A stretch of 17,839 nucleotides of DNA from STC-54 sp964504665. GTDB lineage: Bacteria > Patescibacteriota > Microgenomatia > Daviesbacterales > UBA10151. This document shows positions 7,401 to 14,093 of this stretch, one piece after another. Position 1 is the first letter of the stretch; each line of letters begins with the position of its first letter. The stretch covers positions 1-17,839 of the forward strand of contig CAZDEH010000019.1 of NCBI GenBank assembly GCA_964504665.1, given 5' to 3'. Below the pieces are notes generated by a model that was not told the DNA's origin, made no database searches, and was given only the letters and a program-made list of their open reading frames with translations. Made by a program: the position numbers and the translations under genes.

Positions 7401-7978
7401 ACCTCTGTTACTAAGTCAGGATTTGTAAGGAGTTTCGGGTATTCATGACTTTGGAGTTCGAAAAAATAATTACCATCCCCAAATATTTCTAAATAGCTCC
7501 TAGCTATCTCTTCTCCTTCCTTAAAGTCTCCGTTTTTCAGACTTCTGATAAATTCGCCAGTTGGACAACCAGACAAAGCAATAATACCTTCATGAAATTC
7601 TTGTAGCAAGATCTTATCAACCCTTGGTTTATAATAAAATCCATCTAAATTTGCAATTGAAACTAACTTCATCAAATTTTTGTACCCTTGGTTATTCTTA
7701 GCAAGTAATGTCAAGTGAAAAGGTTCGGTATCAACTTTCCCCTCTTTATCTTTATGGGAACGTTTGGCTACATAGACTTCACAACCTATAATCGGCTTAA
7801 TGTTTTCCTCAAGAGCTGCTTTATAAAATTCTATTGTTCCGTACATCGCTCCGTGATCTGTCACAGCAATGGCAGGCATTTCTAAGTCTTTTGCCGTTTT
7901 TACCAGCTTTTTAATTTTGGATAAACCATCAAGGAGGGAATATTCGGAGTGACCATGGAGGTGAACAAATTTTGCCAT
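4400..7978 (-). CDS. dnaE: DNA polymerase III subunit alpha (DnaE)
   Basis: This is the replicative polymerase subunit, 1192 residues and full length. The order is: PHP domain (about 1-300), palm and fingers (about 340-900), helix-hairpin-helix region, and C-terminal OB fold (about 1030-1110). Polymerase aspartates are in PDIDSD (Asp418, Asp420) and KLDLLG (Asp579). By comparison with the M. tuberculosis DnaE1 pattern, all nine PHP metal ligands appear to be kept: His8, His10, Asp17, His42, Glu67, His88, Cys138, Asp227, His229. In family knowledge a complete set goes with 3'-5' proofreading by the polymerase itself, as opposed to the decayed site of E. coli DnaE. No intein or frameshift is seen. 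It is transcribed divergently from the unknown gene at 8067; an in-frame stop just upstream fixes the ATG. Confidence 0.98.
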   Translation of the reverse strand: MAKFVHLHGHSEYSLLDGLSKIKKLVKTAKDLEMPAIAVTDHGAMYGTIEFYKAALEENIKPIIGCEVYVAKRSHKDKEGKVDTEPFHLTLLAKNNQGYKNLMKLVSIANLDGFYYKPRVDKILLQEFHEGIIALSGCPTGEFIRSLKNGDFKEGEEIARSYLEIFGDGNYFFELQSHEYPKLLTNPDLVTEVRQNLQYMAEIEAITLRTIKDLSHKLGIPIVATNDYHYIKDDDVLAQDALLCVQTGRFVKDVNRLRMVDIPNLYIRSGEEMSKLFSEVPEAIHNTIKIADNCNVELTLGKPIFPIFDIPSGYSDITYLRKLCDEKFNQMFPDNNPIYRERLDYELSIIETKKFATYILIVSDFINWAHGKNIITNTRGSAAGSLTLFVLGVTNIDPISYMLPFERFMNPLRPKFPDIDSDIADDRRDEVIKYVMAKYGEDKVAQIVTFGTMQGRAAIRDIGRVLAIPYGDVDKIAKLVPPPHQGFHKSLADAIKEVPELNNLYKNNIDVKTLLDLAQKVEGIVRHASVHAAGLVISPTPMSDFAPLQKEANGDKVVSQYDMFSISEEYEGVGLIKLDLLGIRNLSILGRASEIVKENRGIEVDLNKLPLDDKKTFELLGKGETMGLFQLEGSGMTRYLVELQPTNIFDISAMVALYRPGPLSIIPEYIARKHNPRLIKYFDSRMKDYLERSLGLLVYQDDVLLTTINIAGYNWEEADKFRKAMGKKIPAEMAKQKDRFIAGCISKGMEKNKAEDLFKLIEPFAAYGFNKAHAASYAMVAYQTAYMKANFTAEFMTAVMTAEYGDAEKISSAMNECKRLGIVVLPPDVNKSKVAFTLESLDQLSKEDLNRQIGEVKTDIYEQAIRFGLSAIKNVGISAIESILKARSKSEFKSLADLCSRVDNRLVNKKTLESLIKSGTMDNFGTRAGQMLVLDQILEKAHANSKKATLGQVGLFSEEETANGIDIKTPEIEELSLDQMLIFEKDLLGFYLHEPPFMKLLSTIGIYTSHKIGEINDEIVGNKVVVGGVITEVKKVMTKKSQSEMAFIKISDTLQEINAVIFPKTFESAKGYLEKDVVVIVWGRVDNREDKLSLVVENITLFDPNLPPDVVDIKVTKDQEVEILVPQNCPVEKLQKVNKVLRGYPGNLKVVILLPNGGNNLRRMDLPFGVKFDDLMVEELEELLGKEAVRLT

Positions 7979-7989
7979 ATACGGCTAAC

Positions 7990-8020
7990 ATTCTACCAGG
8001 TTAGTGTATCCCTGTTTCAA
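7990..8020 (-). promoter_or_regulatory. Possible dnaE promoter
   Basis: On the minus strand TTGAAA (8015-8020) and TAGAAT (7990-7995) are separated by 19 nt, which is long, but TGG directly before the -10 makes it an extended -10. The predicted leader is about 4-5 nt, with no Shine-Dalgarno before the ATG at 7978. It overlaps nothing of the divergent promoter at 8030-8059. Confidence 0.45.
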
Positions 8021-8029
8021 GTAGGAAAA

Positions 8030-8059
8030 TTGTAAGAAATTAAAATCTTATTATATAAT
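8030..8059 (+). promoter_or_regulatory. Promoter of the unknown gene at 8067
   Basis: TTGTAA (8030-8035), an 18-nt spacer and a perfect TATAAT (8054-8059). Only 7 nt separate the -10 from the ATG and there is no Shine-Dalgarno, so the transcript is predicted to start at or one base before the start codon. Confidence 0.7.
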
Positions 8060-8066
8060 ACCCAAC

Positions 8067-8645
8067 ATGTGTGGGGAAACAGAAGGTAATGAACAAAATA
8101 TTCCTATATCCCAACTTGTTGGACAAGAAGTTGTGTCTTTATCAGATCTGCGGGAAATTCTAGGTCAACTCACACCATCAGGGCGTAAAATTGAAGATAC
8201 CGATTTATGGAAAGGAATAGCTCAAAAAGCAGTGACTGTTCAAACCCTAACCCCGAGAAGAACTGGAATCGGGTTCTTACAACAAATTGAGAAATTACTT
8301 GAGATGCAAGGAAATAGCAGTAAACCAGTGAGAGAAAGGCAAGAGAGGGTAATTGAAGTAATCCATGACTGGAGTAAGATTTTACAGTGGCAAGAAGCAG
8401 ACGGGTTGTATCAAAGTCTAGAGTATTTAGAAGGAGAGCGTGAGGAAATGAGACAAAACGTTGGGAGAAAGAATGTTATCGCTACAATCAGAGCAGTTCT
8501 GGGTGGATTACTTAATACAACCTTCCAACAGTTATCCTTTTCGGAACAACAAAAAATTTTAACGGAACTTCAAAGATATGGTTTACTAGAAACTCTTATA
8601 GGAGACTTACCTCAAGAATTATCTGTAACAGAATTACATATTTAA
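8067..8645 (+). CDS. Hypothetical soluble helical protein
   Basis: I recognise no family. The 192-residue product has no signal peptide or transmembrane helix and appears mostly helical. A polar N-terminus with a single Cys at residue 2 precedes a segment with charged helices (about 25-60), a basic stretch 'TLTPRRTG' (about 61-68), helices around 70-130 with 'VRERQERVIEVIHDW', then a C-terminal half (about 135-190) with 'FSEQQKILTELQRYGLLETL'. There are no catalytic motifs or metal-binding clusters. It stands alone on the plus strand between divergent dnaE and convergent gatB, overlapping the gatB 3' end by 12 bp. Coding status is supported by its length, the strong promoter set exactly for the ATG, and normal codon use. 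A cytosolic role is inferred only from the absence of export signals. Confidence 0.75.
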   Translation: MCGETEGNEQNIPISQLVGQEVVSLSDLREILGQLTPSGRKIEDTDLWKGIAQKAVTVQTLTPRRTGIGFLQQIEKLLEMQGNSSKPVRERQERVIEVIHDWSKILQWQEADGLYQSLEYLEGEREEMRQNVGRKNVIATIRAVLGGLLNTTFQQLSFSEQQKILTELQRYGLLETLIGDLPQELSVTELHI

Positions 8646-9971
8646 TAAACTCTCTAGAATCTCCCTAACTTTAACAGCATCTGCTTTACCTTGTGATTTT
8701 CTCATCACTACTCCGAGTAAGACATTTAATGCTGCTAGTTTACCTGATTTATAATCTTCTGCACTCTTAGGATTTTCTTCAATTACTTCTTCTGCCAGTT
8801 TTGCCAATTTATCTTCATCACTAATAATATTTTCCTTTTTACTTTTTAGATCATCTAAAATCTGTTTCTCGGTAAATTTACCTAATAGATACTCTTTTTT
8901 ATTTACCAATAAGTTTGCAACTTCTTTTGGATCAAAATTATTTTTTATTCCACCCTCTATTACATTCTCTGCAAAGACAGCATACTCACGTAACTCAATT
9001 AGGGTAGATGCTTGTTGCACAGATAATCCATACTTTTCCATAAATTTCGCTTGTTTTTCCCAGGGTAGTTCCGGCATCTTATCTTTGAGCTGCTGAAGAC
9101 TAATGGCTGAAGACTGAAGATTAATTTCTGGTAAATCTGGATCAGGAAAATATCTATAATCATGGGCTTCTTCTTTAGATCTTTGCAAATATGTCTGCTT
9201 TTTATTTTCATTCCAACCTCTGGTTTCCTGGGTTAATTTTTCTCCCCTTTCCAAAGCCTCAATCTGCCGCTTGATTTCATACTCAATAGCAGCCACCATA
9301 AATCTGAATGAGTTAATATTTTTTAACTCCACCCTATAATCAGGTAACTTTGTGTTCCCACTTGACAAGTAGGAAGCTAGTTTTCTTACCGAGACGTTTG
9401 CCTCTAGTCTCATATCTCCTCTTTCCATATCAGCATTAGAGACTCCTAAATACCTAAAAAGTAATTGCAGCTTTTTAGCAAAATCCCTTACCTCTGAAGA
9501 ATCATGGAAATCAGGCTCAGTCACCACCTCAACTAAAGGAACACCGGATCTATTGAAGTCAATTTGTGTTCCATCCCCGATGTGGAACAATTTCCCAGTG
9601 TCCTCTTCCTGATGAACTCTATTTATTCTGATCCATCTTCCACCTTCTATCTTTAATTTTCCGTTAATACAGAGTGGCCATTTGTACTGGGAAAGCTGAT
9701 AACCTTTTGGTAAATCCGGATAGAAATAATTCTTTCTTTCAAAAAGGGATACTCCTGAAATTTCACAATTTAGTGCTAAGCCAATTTTAATACAACCCTC
9801 TATTGCCTGTTTGTTAATATAAGGCAGTGCTCCAGGTAAACCTAGACACACTGGGCAAGTGTGGGTATTAGGTTTTTGACCAAAATAATCAGCACTACAC
9901 CCACAAAACATTTTAGACTTTGTATTTAATTCTACATGGACTTCCAGTCCAATCACCGGTTCATAATTCAT
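8634..9971 (-). CDS. gatB: Asp/Glu-tRNA amidotransferase subunit B
   Basis: GatB binds mischarged Glu-tRNA(Gln) or Asp-tRNA(Asn), phosphorylates the carboxylate with ATP, and receives ammonia from GatA. The 445-residue product begins with the signature 'YEPVIGLEVHVELNTKSKMF' and a probable zinc site (Cys23, Cys25, Cys39, Cys42). The kinase cradle continues with 'DFNRSGVPLVEVVTEPDF' and 'MRLEANVSVR'. A helical and YqeY-like tail (about 300-445) binds tRNA. It is somewhat shorter than the usual roughly 475 residues. It is last in gatC-gatA-gatB and overlaps gatA by 4 bp (ATGA). Its presence implies that Gln- and/or Asn-tRNA is made by transamidation here. Confidence 0.98.
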   Translation of the reverse strand: MNYEPVIGLEVHVELNTKSKMFCGCSADYFGQKPNTHTCPVCLGLPGALPYINKQAIEGCIKIGLALNCEISGVSLFERKNYFYPDLPKGYQLSQYKWPLCINGKLKIEGGRWIRINRVHQEEDTGKLFHIGDGTQIDFNRSGVPLVEVVTEPDFHDSSEVRDFAKKLQLLFRYLGVSNADMERGDMRLEANVSVRKLASYLSSGNTKLPDYRVELKNINSFRFMVAAIEYEIKRQIEALERGEKLTQETRGWNENKKQTYLQRSKEEAHDYRYFPDPDLPEINLQSSAISLQQLKDKMPELPWEKQAKFMEKYGLSVQQASTLIELREYAVFAENVIEGGIKNNFDPKEVANLLVNKKEYLLGKFTEKQILDDLKSKKENIISDEDKLAKLAEEVIEENPKSAEDYKSGKLAALNVLLGVVMRKSQGKADAVKVREILESLLNM

Positions 9972-11323
9972 AATCTTGGTTTTTTCTTATGCCATTCAAT
10001 TGATTTTTCATAAACCTCTCCAACAGCTAATATTGTTTCTTCATCCATATATTTTCCTAAAATTTGTAGTCCTACTGGTAATCCGTTACTAAATCCACAT
10101 GGAATTGAAAGTCCTGGGATTCCAGCTAAGCTGGCAGGTATAGTATAAACATCTGATAAATACATAGTGAGTGGGTCAGCAATTTTTTCTCCTAAATTCC
10201 AAGCCACAGTTGGGGAAACAGGTCCTGCAATAACATCACATTTTTTAAAAGCATCATCAAAATCCTTTTTTATTAAGCTCCTGACCCTAGCTGCTTTGGC
10301 ATAATAATCCTCATAGTAACCAGAAGATAAAGCAAATGTCCCCAGCATGATTCTCCTTTTTACCTCTGCTCCAAATTTATCCCTCGTTCCTCCAAATCTA
10401 ATACCATCAAATTTTGCTAAGTTAGACGAAACCTCCGAAGCCATGATAATGTAATAAACAGCTATAGCATATTCTGTATGGGGTAAAGAAACCTCCACAA
10501 TTTCCGCTTTCAGTTCTACAAGTTTATTAAGAGCTTCCTTAATAACTTTTTCTACTCCTGCGTCAAGTCCTCTACTTAAGTATTCTGTTGGTATTCCAAC
10601 TTTTAACCCTTTAATGTCTTGCGTGAACCTTAAAGGTTGAGGCGTAAACTTTCCCACTTTACAATTTGAGTCCAAACCATCTCCACCGGAAATCCACTCC
10701 AACACCAATCTTGCATCTCCAACAGATTTGGTAATTGGCCCAATCTGATCTAAAGATGAAGCCATAGCAATAGCTCCATACCTGGAAACTCTTCCATAAG
10801 AAGGTTTTAGCCCAACTACTCCGCAAAGGGATGCAGGCTGCCTAACCGACCCTCCTGTATCTGTACCGATTGCAAAAGTACAAAGATCGGCGGCTACAGC
10901 GGCGGCTGAACCAGAAGATGATCCTCCGGGAACTTTATTTATATCCCAGGGATTTTTTGTAGGGTTATAAGCAGAATTTTCTCCAGATGATCCCATGGCA
11001 AATTCGTCCAGATTAGTTTTACCAATAGTACTAACACCCTTTTTAAATAGTTTTGTCACAACAGTCGCGTTGTAAGAAGGAATATAATTTTCTAAAATTT
11101 TTGATCCGGCAGTAGTAGGAATGTCTTTAGTGACAATAATATCCTTTATTGCAGCCGGTAATCCTTCAGGTTTTTTATGTATCCAAAGATAAGCATTTAA
11201 GGTTGGGTTTAAGCTATCAATCCTTTCTTGATAGTTATTATTAAGCTCTTCTAAGGAAAACTTTTTTTCTTTAAGTCTTTGCAAAGTTTCTATTAATGTA
11301 AGTCCTGTTAAATCATTATCCAT
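9968..11323 (-). CDS. gatA: Asp/Glu-tRNA amidotransferase subunit A (amidase)
   Basis: GatA hydrolyses glutamine and passes ammonia to GatB. The 451-residue protein carries the amidase signature: Lys60 in 'AAIKD', the Gly/Ser-rich 'PGGSSSGSAAAVAA' with cis-Ser135, and nucleophile Ser159 in 'GTDTGGSVRQPA'. The spacings 75 and 24 match the Lys79/Ser154/Ser178 triad described for S. aureus GatA. The sequence is colinear with the family to 'VGLQILGKYMDEETIL', slightly short at about 450 versus 485. It follows gatC by 10 nt and overlaps gatB by 4 bp. No Shine-Dalgarno is obvious, so coupling to gatC translation is likely. Confidence 0.98.
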   Translation of the reverse strand: MDNDLTGLTLIETLQRLKEKKFSLEELNNNYQERIDSLNPTLNAYLWIHKKPEGLPAAIKDIIVTKDIPTTAGSKILENYIPSYNATVVTKLFKKGVSTIGKTNLDEFAMGSSGENSAYNPTKNPWDINKVPGGSSSGSAAAVAADLCTFAIGTDTGGSVRQPASLCGVVGLKPSYGRVSRYGAIAMASSLDQIGPITKSVGDARLVLEWISGGDGLDSNCKVGKFTPQPLRFTQDIKGLKVGIPTEYLSRGLDAGVEKVIKEALNKLVELKAEIVEVSLPHTEYAIAVYYIIMASEVSSNLAKFDGIRFGGTRDKFGAEVKRRIMLGTFALSSGYYEDYYAKAARVRSLIKKDFDDAFKKCDVIAGPVSPTVAWNLGEKIADPLTMYLSDVYTIPASLAGIPGLSIPCGFSNGLPVGLQILGKYMDEETILAVGEVYEKSIEWHKKKPRL

Positions 11324-11333
11324 AATGAGGTTT

Positions 11334-11624
11334 TTACTCTTTAAATACTCCTTTTGTTATAAACATTCCATCTTTTTTATTAGAAGCATTTTGTAAAGCT
11401 TGGTCCGAAGTTAGACTTTCTCGTGTGTCATCACCTCTTAAAACATCAGAAAGCCCCGTTACATTAAATGTGGGTTCAACCCCCGAAGTATCAACTTTAT
11501 CAAGTAAATCAATATAATTTAGGATCTCGGATAATTGACTGCCATATTTTTTTTCTTCCTCAAAACTCAAGGGTAAGTTTGCTAATTTGGCCACATGTTT
11601 AATCTGTTCTTTTGTTAATTTCAT
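11334..11624 (-). CDS. gatC: Asp/Glu-tRNA amidotransferase subunit C
   Basis: GatC is the small subunit that wraps around and stabilises GatA. The 96-residue product shows the family pattern: 'IKHVAKLANLPLSFEEE' near the start, 'ILNYIDLLDKVDTSGVEPTF' in the middle and 'LRGDDTRESLTSDQALQNA' with the final 'KKDGMFITKGV'. The ATG at 11624 matches the usual start of homologues. A TTG at 11630 would add Met-Gly and has the better Shine-Dalgarno spacing (GGAG 8 nt upstream, against 14 nt for the ATG), so the start is ambiguous by two residues. The GGAG lies in the last codons of obg, whose stop is only 3-9 nt away, so gatC is tightly coupled to obg. Confidence 0.95.
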   Translation of the reverse strand: MKLTKEQIKHVAKLANLPLSFEEEKKYGSQLSEILNYIDLLDKVDTSGVEPTFNVTGLSDVLRGDDTRESLTSDQALQNASNKKDGMFITKGVFKE

Positions 11625-11633
11625 ACCCAAAGA

Positions 11634-12587
11634 TTATACTCCTGTAAGTACTTTTTTTAAATTCTCGATACTGTCAAAATCATGAACCGAAACAGGTAAA
11701 ATTTTCCTTTTTAACTTTTTAAGAATTTTTACTTTTTCCAAAACAACCTTATTTTTTACTAAGTCAGTTTTTGCAAGAAGAATAATCTCTTCTTTTTTTA
11801 AAAGTTCTGGATTAAATTTTTCCATTTCTTTCCTCACCACTTTATAATCATTTAAAGGATTATCTGATTCAGAAGTGATGCAGTGTAAAAGAACTTTAAC
11901 TTTCTCGATATGTTTTAAGAACTTAATACCCAAACCTTTACCTTCGGAAGCACCTTCGAGAAGTCCTGGAATATCAGCAATAATAAAACTATCTAACATC
12001 CCGAGATTTGGCTCAATGGTAGTAAAAGGATATTCAGCAGTTTTAACATTTGCCGATGTCAGTTCATTTAACAAGCTGCTTTTCCCTGCATTTGGTAGTC
12101 CTATCAAACCAAACTGAGCTATCAACTTTAATACTGCTTGGAAATTTCTTTTTTCTCCCGCCAAACCATTTTGTGCAAATTTAGGAGTTGTTCTAATAGA
12201 AGATCTAAATTCAAAATTACCTTTACCACCCAGACCACCTTTTGCTATCAAGATTCTCTCATCTGTTTTTAAAAGCTCAATCTGCTCCCCCGTATCTAAA
12301 TCAGTTAAGGTTGTTCCTACAGACAAGATAATTTCTATATCTTTGCCTGCTACTCCGGATTTTTTTTGCTTTCCTCCCATCCCACCATTTTCAGCCTCAA
12401 CTGTTTTATGATTTGTGTATCTGCTAAGTACAGTTAAATCTGAGACAACTCTAATATAAACATCTCCACCCCTTCCTCCATTACCACCGTCAGGTCCCCC
12501 TTTTTGACTTCTACTAGCTACGAAAGAAATTTTTCCTGCTCCTCCATGTCCAGCAGAAACATTAATATCTATTTCATCAACTAACAC
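11634..12587 (-). CDS. obg: Obg family GTPase, short form without C-terminal domain
   Basis: Obg GTPases act in 50S subunit maturation and stress control. The 317-residue protein has the glycine-rich Obg fold (1-158, with 'GGPDGGNGGRGGDV') and a G domain: G1 GLPNAGKS (163-170), switch 'YPFTTIEPN' (186-194), G3 DIPG (205-208), G4 AKTD (272-275) and G5 near 'VSVHD' (299-303). It ends directly after the G domain, so the variable C-terminal (OCT) domain of many longer homologues is absent. In G4 the usual Asn of NKxD is Ala, while Lys273 and Asp275 are kept. The start is GTG placed immediately after the htpX stop, with GGAAGG about 10 nt upstream as a possible Shine-Dalgarno. Confidence 0.96.
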   Translation of the reverse strand: MLVDEIDINVSAGHGGAGKISFVASRSQKGGPDGGNGGRGGDVYIRVVSDLTVLSRYTNHKTVEAENGGMGGKQKKSGVAGKDIEIILSVGTTLTDLDTGEQIELLKTDERILIAKGGLGGKGNFEFRSSIRTTPKFAQNGLAGEKRNFQAVLKLIAQFGLIGLPNAGKSSLLNELTSANVKTAEYPFTTIEPNLGMLDSFIIADIPGLLEGASEGKGLGIKFLKHIEKVKVLLHCITSESDNPLNDYKVVRKEMEKFNPELLKKEEIILLAKTDLVKNKVVLEKVKILKKLKRKILPVSVHDFDSIENLKKVLTGV

Positions 12588-13517
12588 TTAGATCTTACCT
12601 TCCATCTCTCGTAGAGCTTTAATGCGGTCCTCAACCCTAGGGTGGGTATTAAAAAGACCGATCAACCAACCTGTAGCATCTTTACCTTTCAAAGGATTAA
12701 CAATATAAAGATGTGCTGTTCCTCGGTTAGCAGCTTCTAGGGGTTCTCTATCAGTAGAAATTTTGAATAAAGCACTAGCTAAACCTTCAGGATATCTAGT
12801 TAAAAGCACACTTGCAGCATCTGCTAGAAATTCCCTACGTCTGGAAATAGCCAACTGGATTAAGGTTGCCACTATTGGAGCAAGTATTGCTGCCACAATA
12901 GCAATTATCATAAAAAATGTATTATTTTTATTATCACTGTCATTATCTCGACCTCCAAACCACATACTTCTTAAGAAAAAATCTGACAATAATGCAATTG
13001 TCCCTACTAATACAGATACTATAGTCATCACTAACGTATCCCGATTACCAATATGAGATAGCTCATGAGCAATTACGCCTTCTAACTCTTGCTTATTTAA
13101 TTTGTCCAAAATACCAGTAGTTAGGGCAATTGCCGCGTGTTGAGGACTCCGACCTGTAGCAAAAGCGTTAGGAGCACTATCATCAATAATATAAATACTA
13201 GGTGTTGGTAAACCACTAGCAATACACAAATTCTCAACTAAATGATAAATTTCCATATTATCATCATGTTTGAGAAGTTTTGCACCAGAAATCCTTAAAA
13301 CAATTTTATCAGACCAATAGTAAGAAACGAAATTCATTATCCCAGCCATGATTAAGGCAAATCCTGTTATACCTAAACCACCTATTTTTCCGTAACCTAA
13401 ACCTTGGGCAATAATATATATAACCGTAACGGTAAAAATAGAGAAGAAAAACATGATAATCCAAGTTTTAAATATATTCGAAGAAACATGATCCCAAGCG
13501 GTATTAATAGTTGCCAT
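12588..13517 (-). CDS. htpX: HtpX-type membrane zinc metalloprotease
   Basis: HtpX is an M48 protease of the inner membrane that degrades damaged membrane proteins. The 309-residue protein has two N-terminal transmembrane helices (about 18-38 and 45-66), the zinc motif HELSH (151-155, with catalytic Glu152), the third ligand Glu229 in 'RRREFLADAASV', two further hydrophobic segments (about 161-180 and 201-222), and the conserved 'NTHPRVEDRIKALREME' end. All active-site residues are present and the length is normal. It follows lemA by 24 nt and has an extended -10 element directly before its ATG. The lemA-htpX pairing is frequent in bacteria; a joint envelope quality-control role is an inference. 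Confidence 0.96.
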   Translation of the reverse strand: MATINTAWDHVSSNIFKTWIIMFFFSIFTVTVIYIIAQGLGYGKIGGLGITGFALIMAGIMNFVSYYWSDKIVLRISGAKLLKHDDNMEIYHLVENLCIASGLPTPSIYIIDDSAPNAFATGRSPQHAAIALTTGILDKLNKQELEGVIAHELSHIGNRDTLVMTIVSVLVGTIALLSDFFLRSMWFGGRDNDSDNKNNTFFMIIAIVAAILAPIVATLIQLAISRRREFLADAASVLLTRYPEGLASALFKISTDREPLEAANRGTAHLYIVNPLKGKDATGWLIGLFNTHPRVEDRIKALREMEGKI

Positions 13518-13523
13518 GGAGTA

Positions 13524-13532
13524 ATTTTAGCA
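13524..13532 (-). promoter_or_regulatory. Extended -10 promoter element before htpX
   Basis: On the minus strand TGC followed by TAAAAT (13524-13529). The upstream -35 match is weak (TTAAAT, 17-nt spacer), reaching into the end of lemA. The -10 ends 6 nt before the htpX ATG, putting the predicted start of transcription on the ATG. It would allow htpX-obg-gatCAB expression independent of polX-lemA. Confidence 0.5.
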
Positions 13533-13541
13533 CAAAATGAT

Positions 13542-14093
13542 TTAGAATTTAACTTCTACGTCTTTTTTCTCTTCCTCGGAGGCTTTAAAAAAGTCAGCTT
13601 TTTCAAATTTGAATAACCCGGCGATCAAAGCTGTAGGCATAGTTTCCAGAGAATTATTGTAATCTAAAATATTAGTATTATAAAATTGACGGGAGGCTGC
13701 AACTTTAGTTTCAGTATCGGATAATTCATCTTGCAGTGCTTTAAAATTATCAGAAGCTTTAAGTTGTGGATAATTCTCTGCTACTGCAAAAAGAGTTTTT
13801 AAAGTGGCTGTTAATTGATTGTTAGCTGTAGCTGCCTCTTCCGGACCTTTTGCTCCAAGTAGTGCACTTCTAGCCTTGGTTACATTTTCAAAGACTTCTT
13901 TTTCATGCCTGGCATAACCTTTAACTACCTCTACTAGATTAGGAATTAAAGACGATCTTCTTTTGAGCTGCACGTCTATCTGTGACCAAGCTTCACGGAC
14001 TCGGTTTCTAAGGGTTACTAAACTGTTGTAAGTTAAAAATAACCAGCCTAATACTATAAAAATAATTATTCCTACAATGATTAACGGACTCAT
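13542..14093 (-). CDS. lemA: LemA family protein
   Basis: LemA proteins are small membrane-anchored helical bundles of uncertain function, often next to htpX. The 183-residue length is typical. One N-terminal transmembrane helix (about residues 3-24) is followed by the family pattern 'YNSLVTLRNRVREAWSQID' and 'RRSSLIPNLVEVVKGYARHE' (about 48-67). Long helices follow with 'AENYPQLKASDNFKALQDEL' and 'ASRQFYNTNILDYNNSLETM'. The C-terminus is charged (EEEKKDVEVKF). Its ATG overlaps the polX stop by 4 bp (ATGA), so it is translationally coupled to polX, an unexpected partner by function. There is no Shine-Dalgarno. Confidence 0.96.
   Translation of the reverse strand: MSPLIIVGIIIFIVLGWLFLTYNSLVTLRNRVREAWSQIDVQLKRRSSLIPNLVEVVKGYARHEKEVFENVTKARSALLGAKGPEEAATANNQLTATLKTLFAVAENYPQLKASDNFKALQDELSDTETKVAASRQFYNTNILDYNNSLETMPTALIAGLFKFEKADFFKASEEEKKDVEVKF

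Noticed and set aside
4400..7978. Intein or inserted domain in DnaE
   Set aside because: The slightly long 1192 residues are spread over normal family variation; motifs are continuous and no splicing-type residues were seen.
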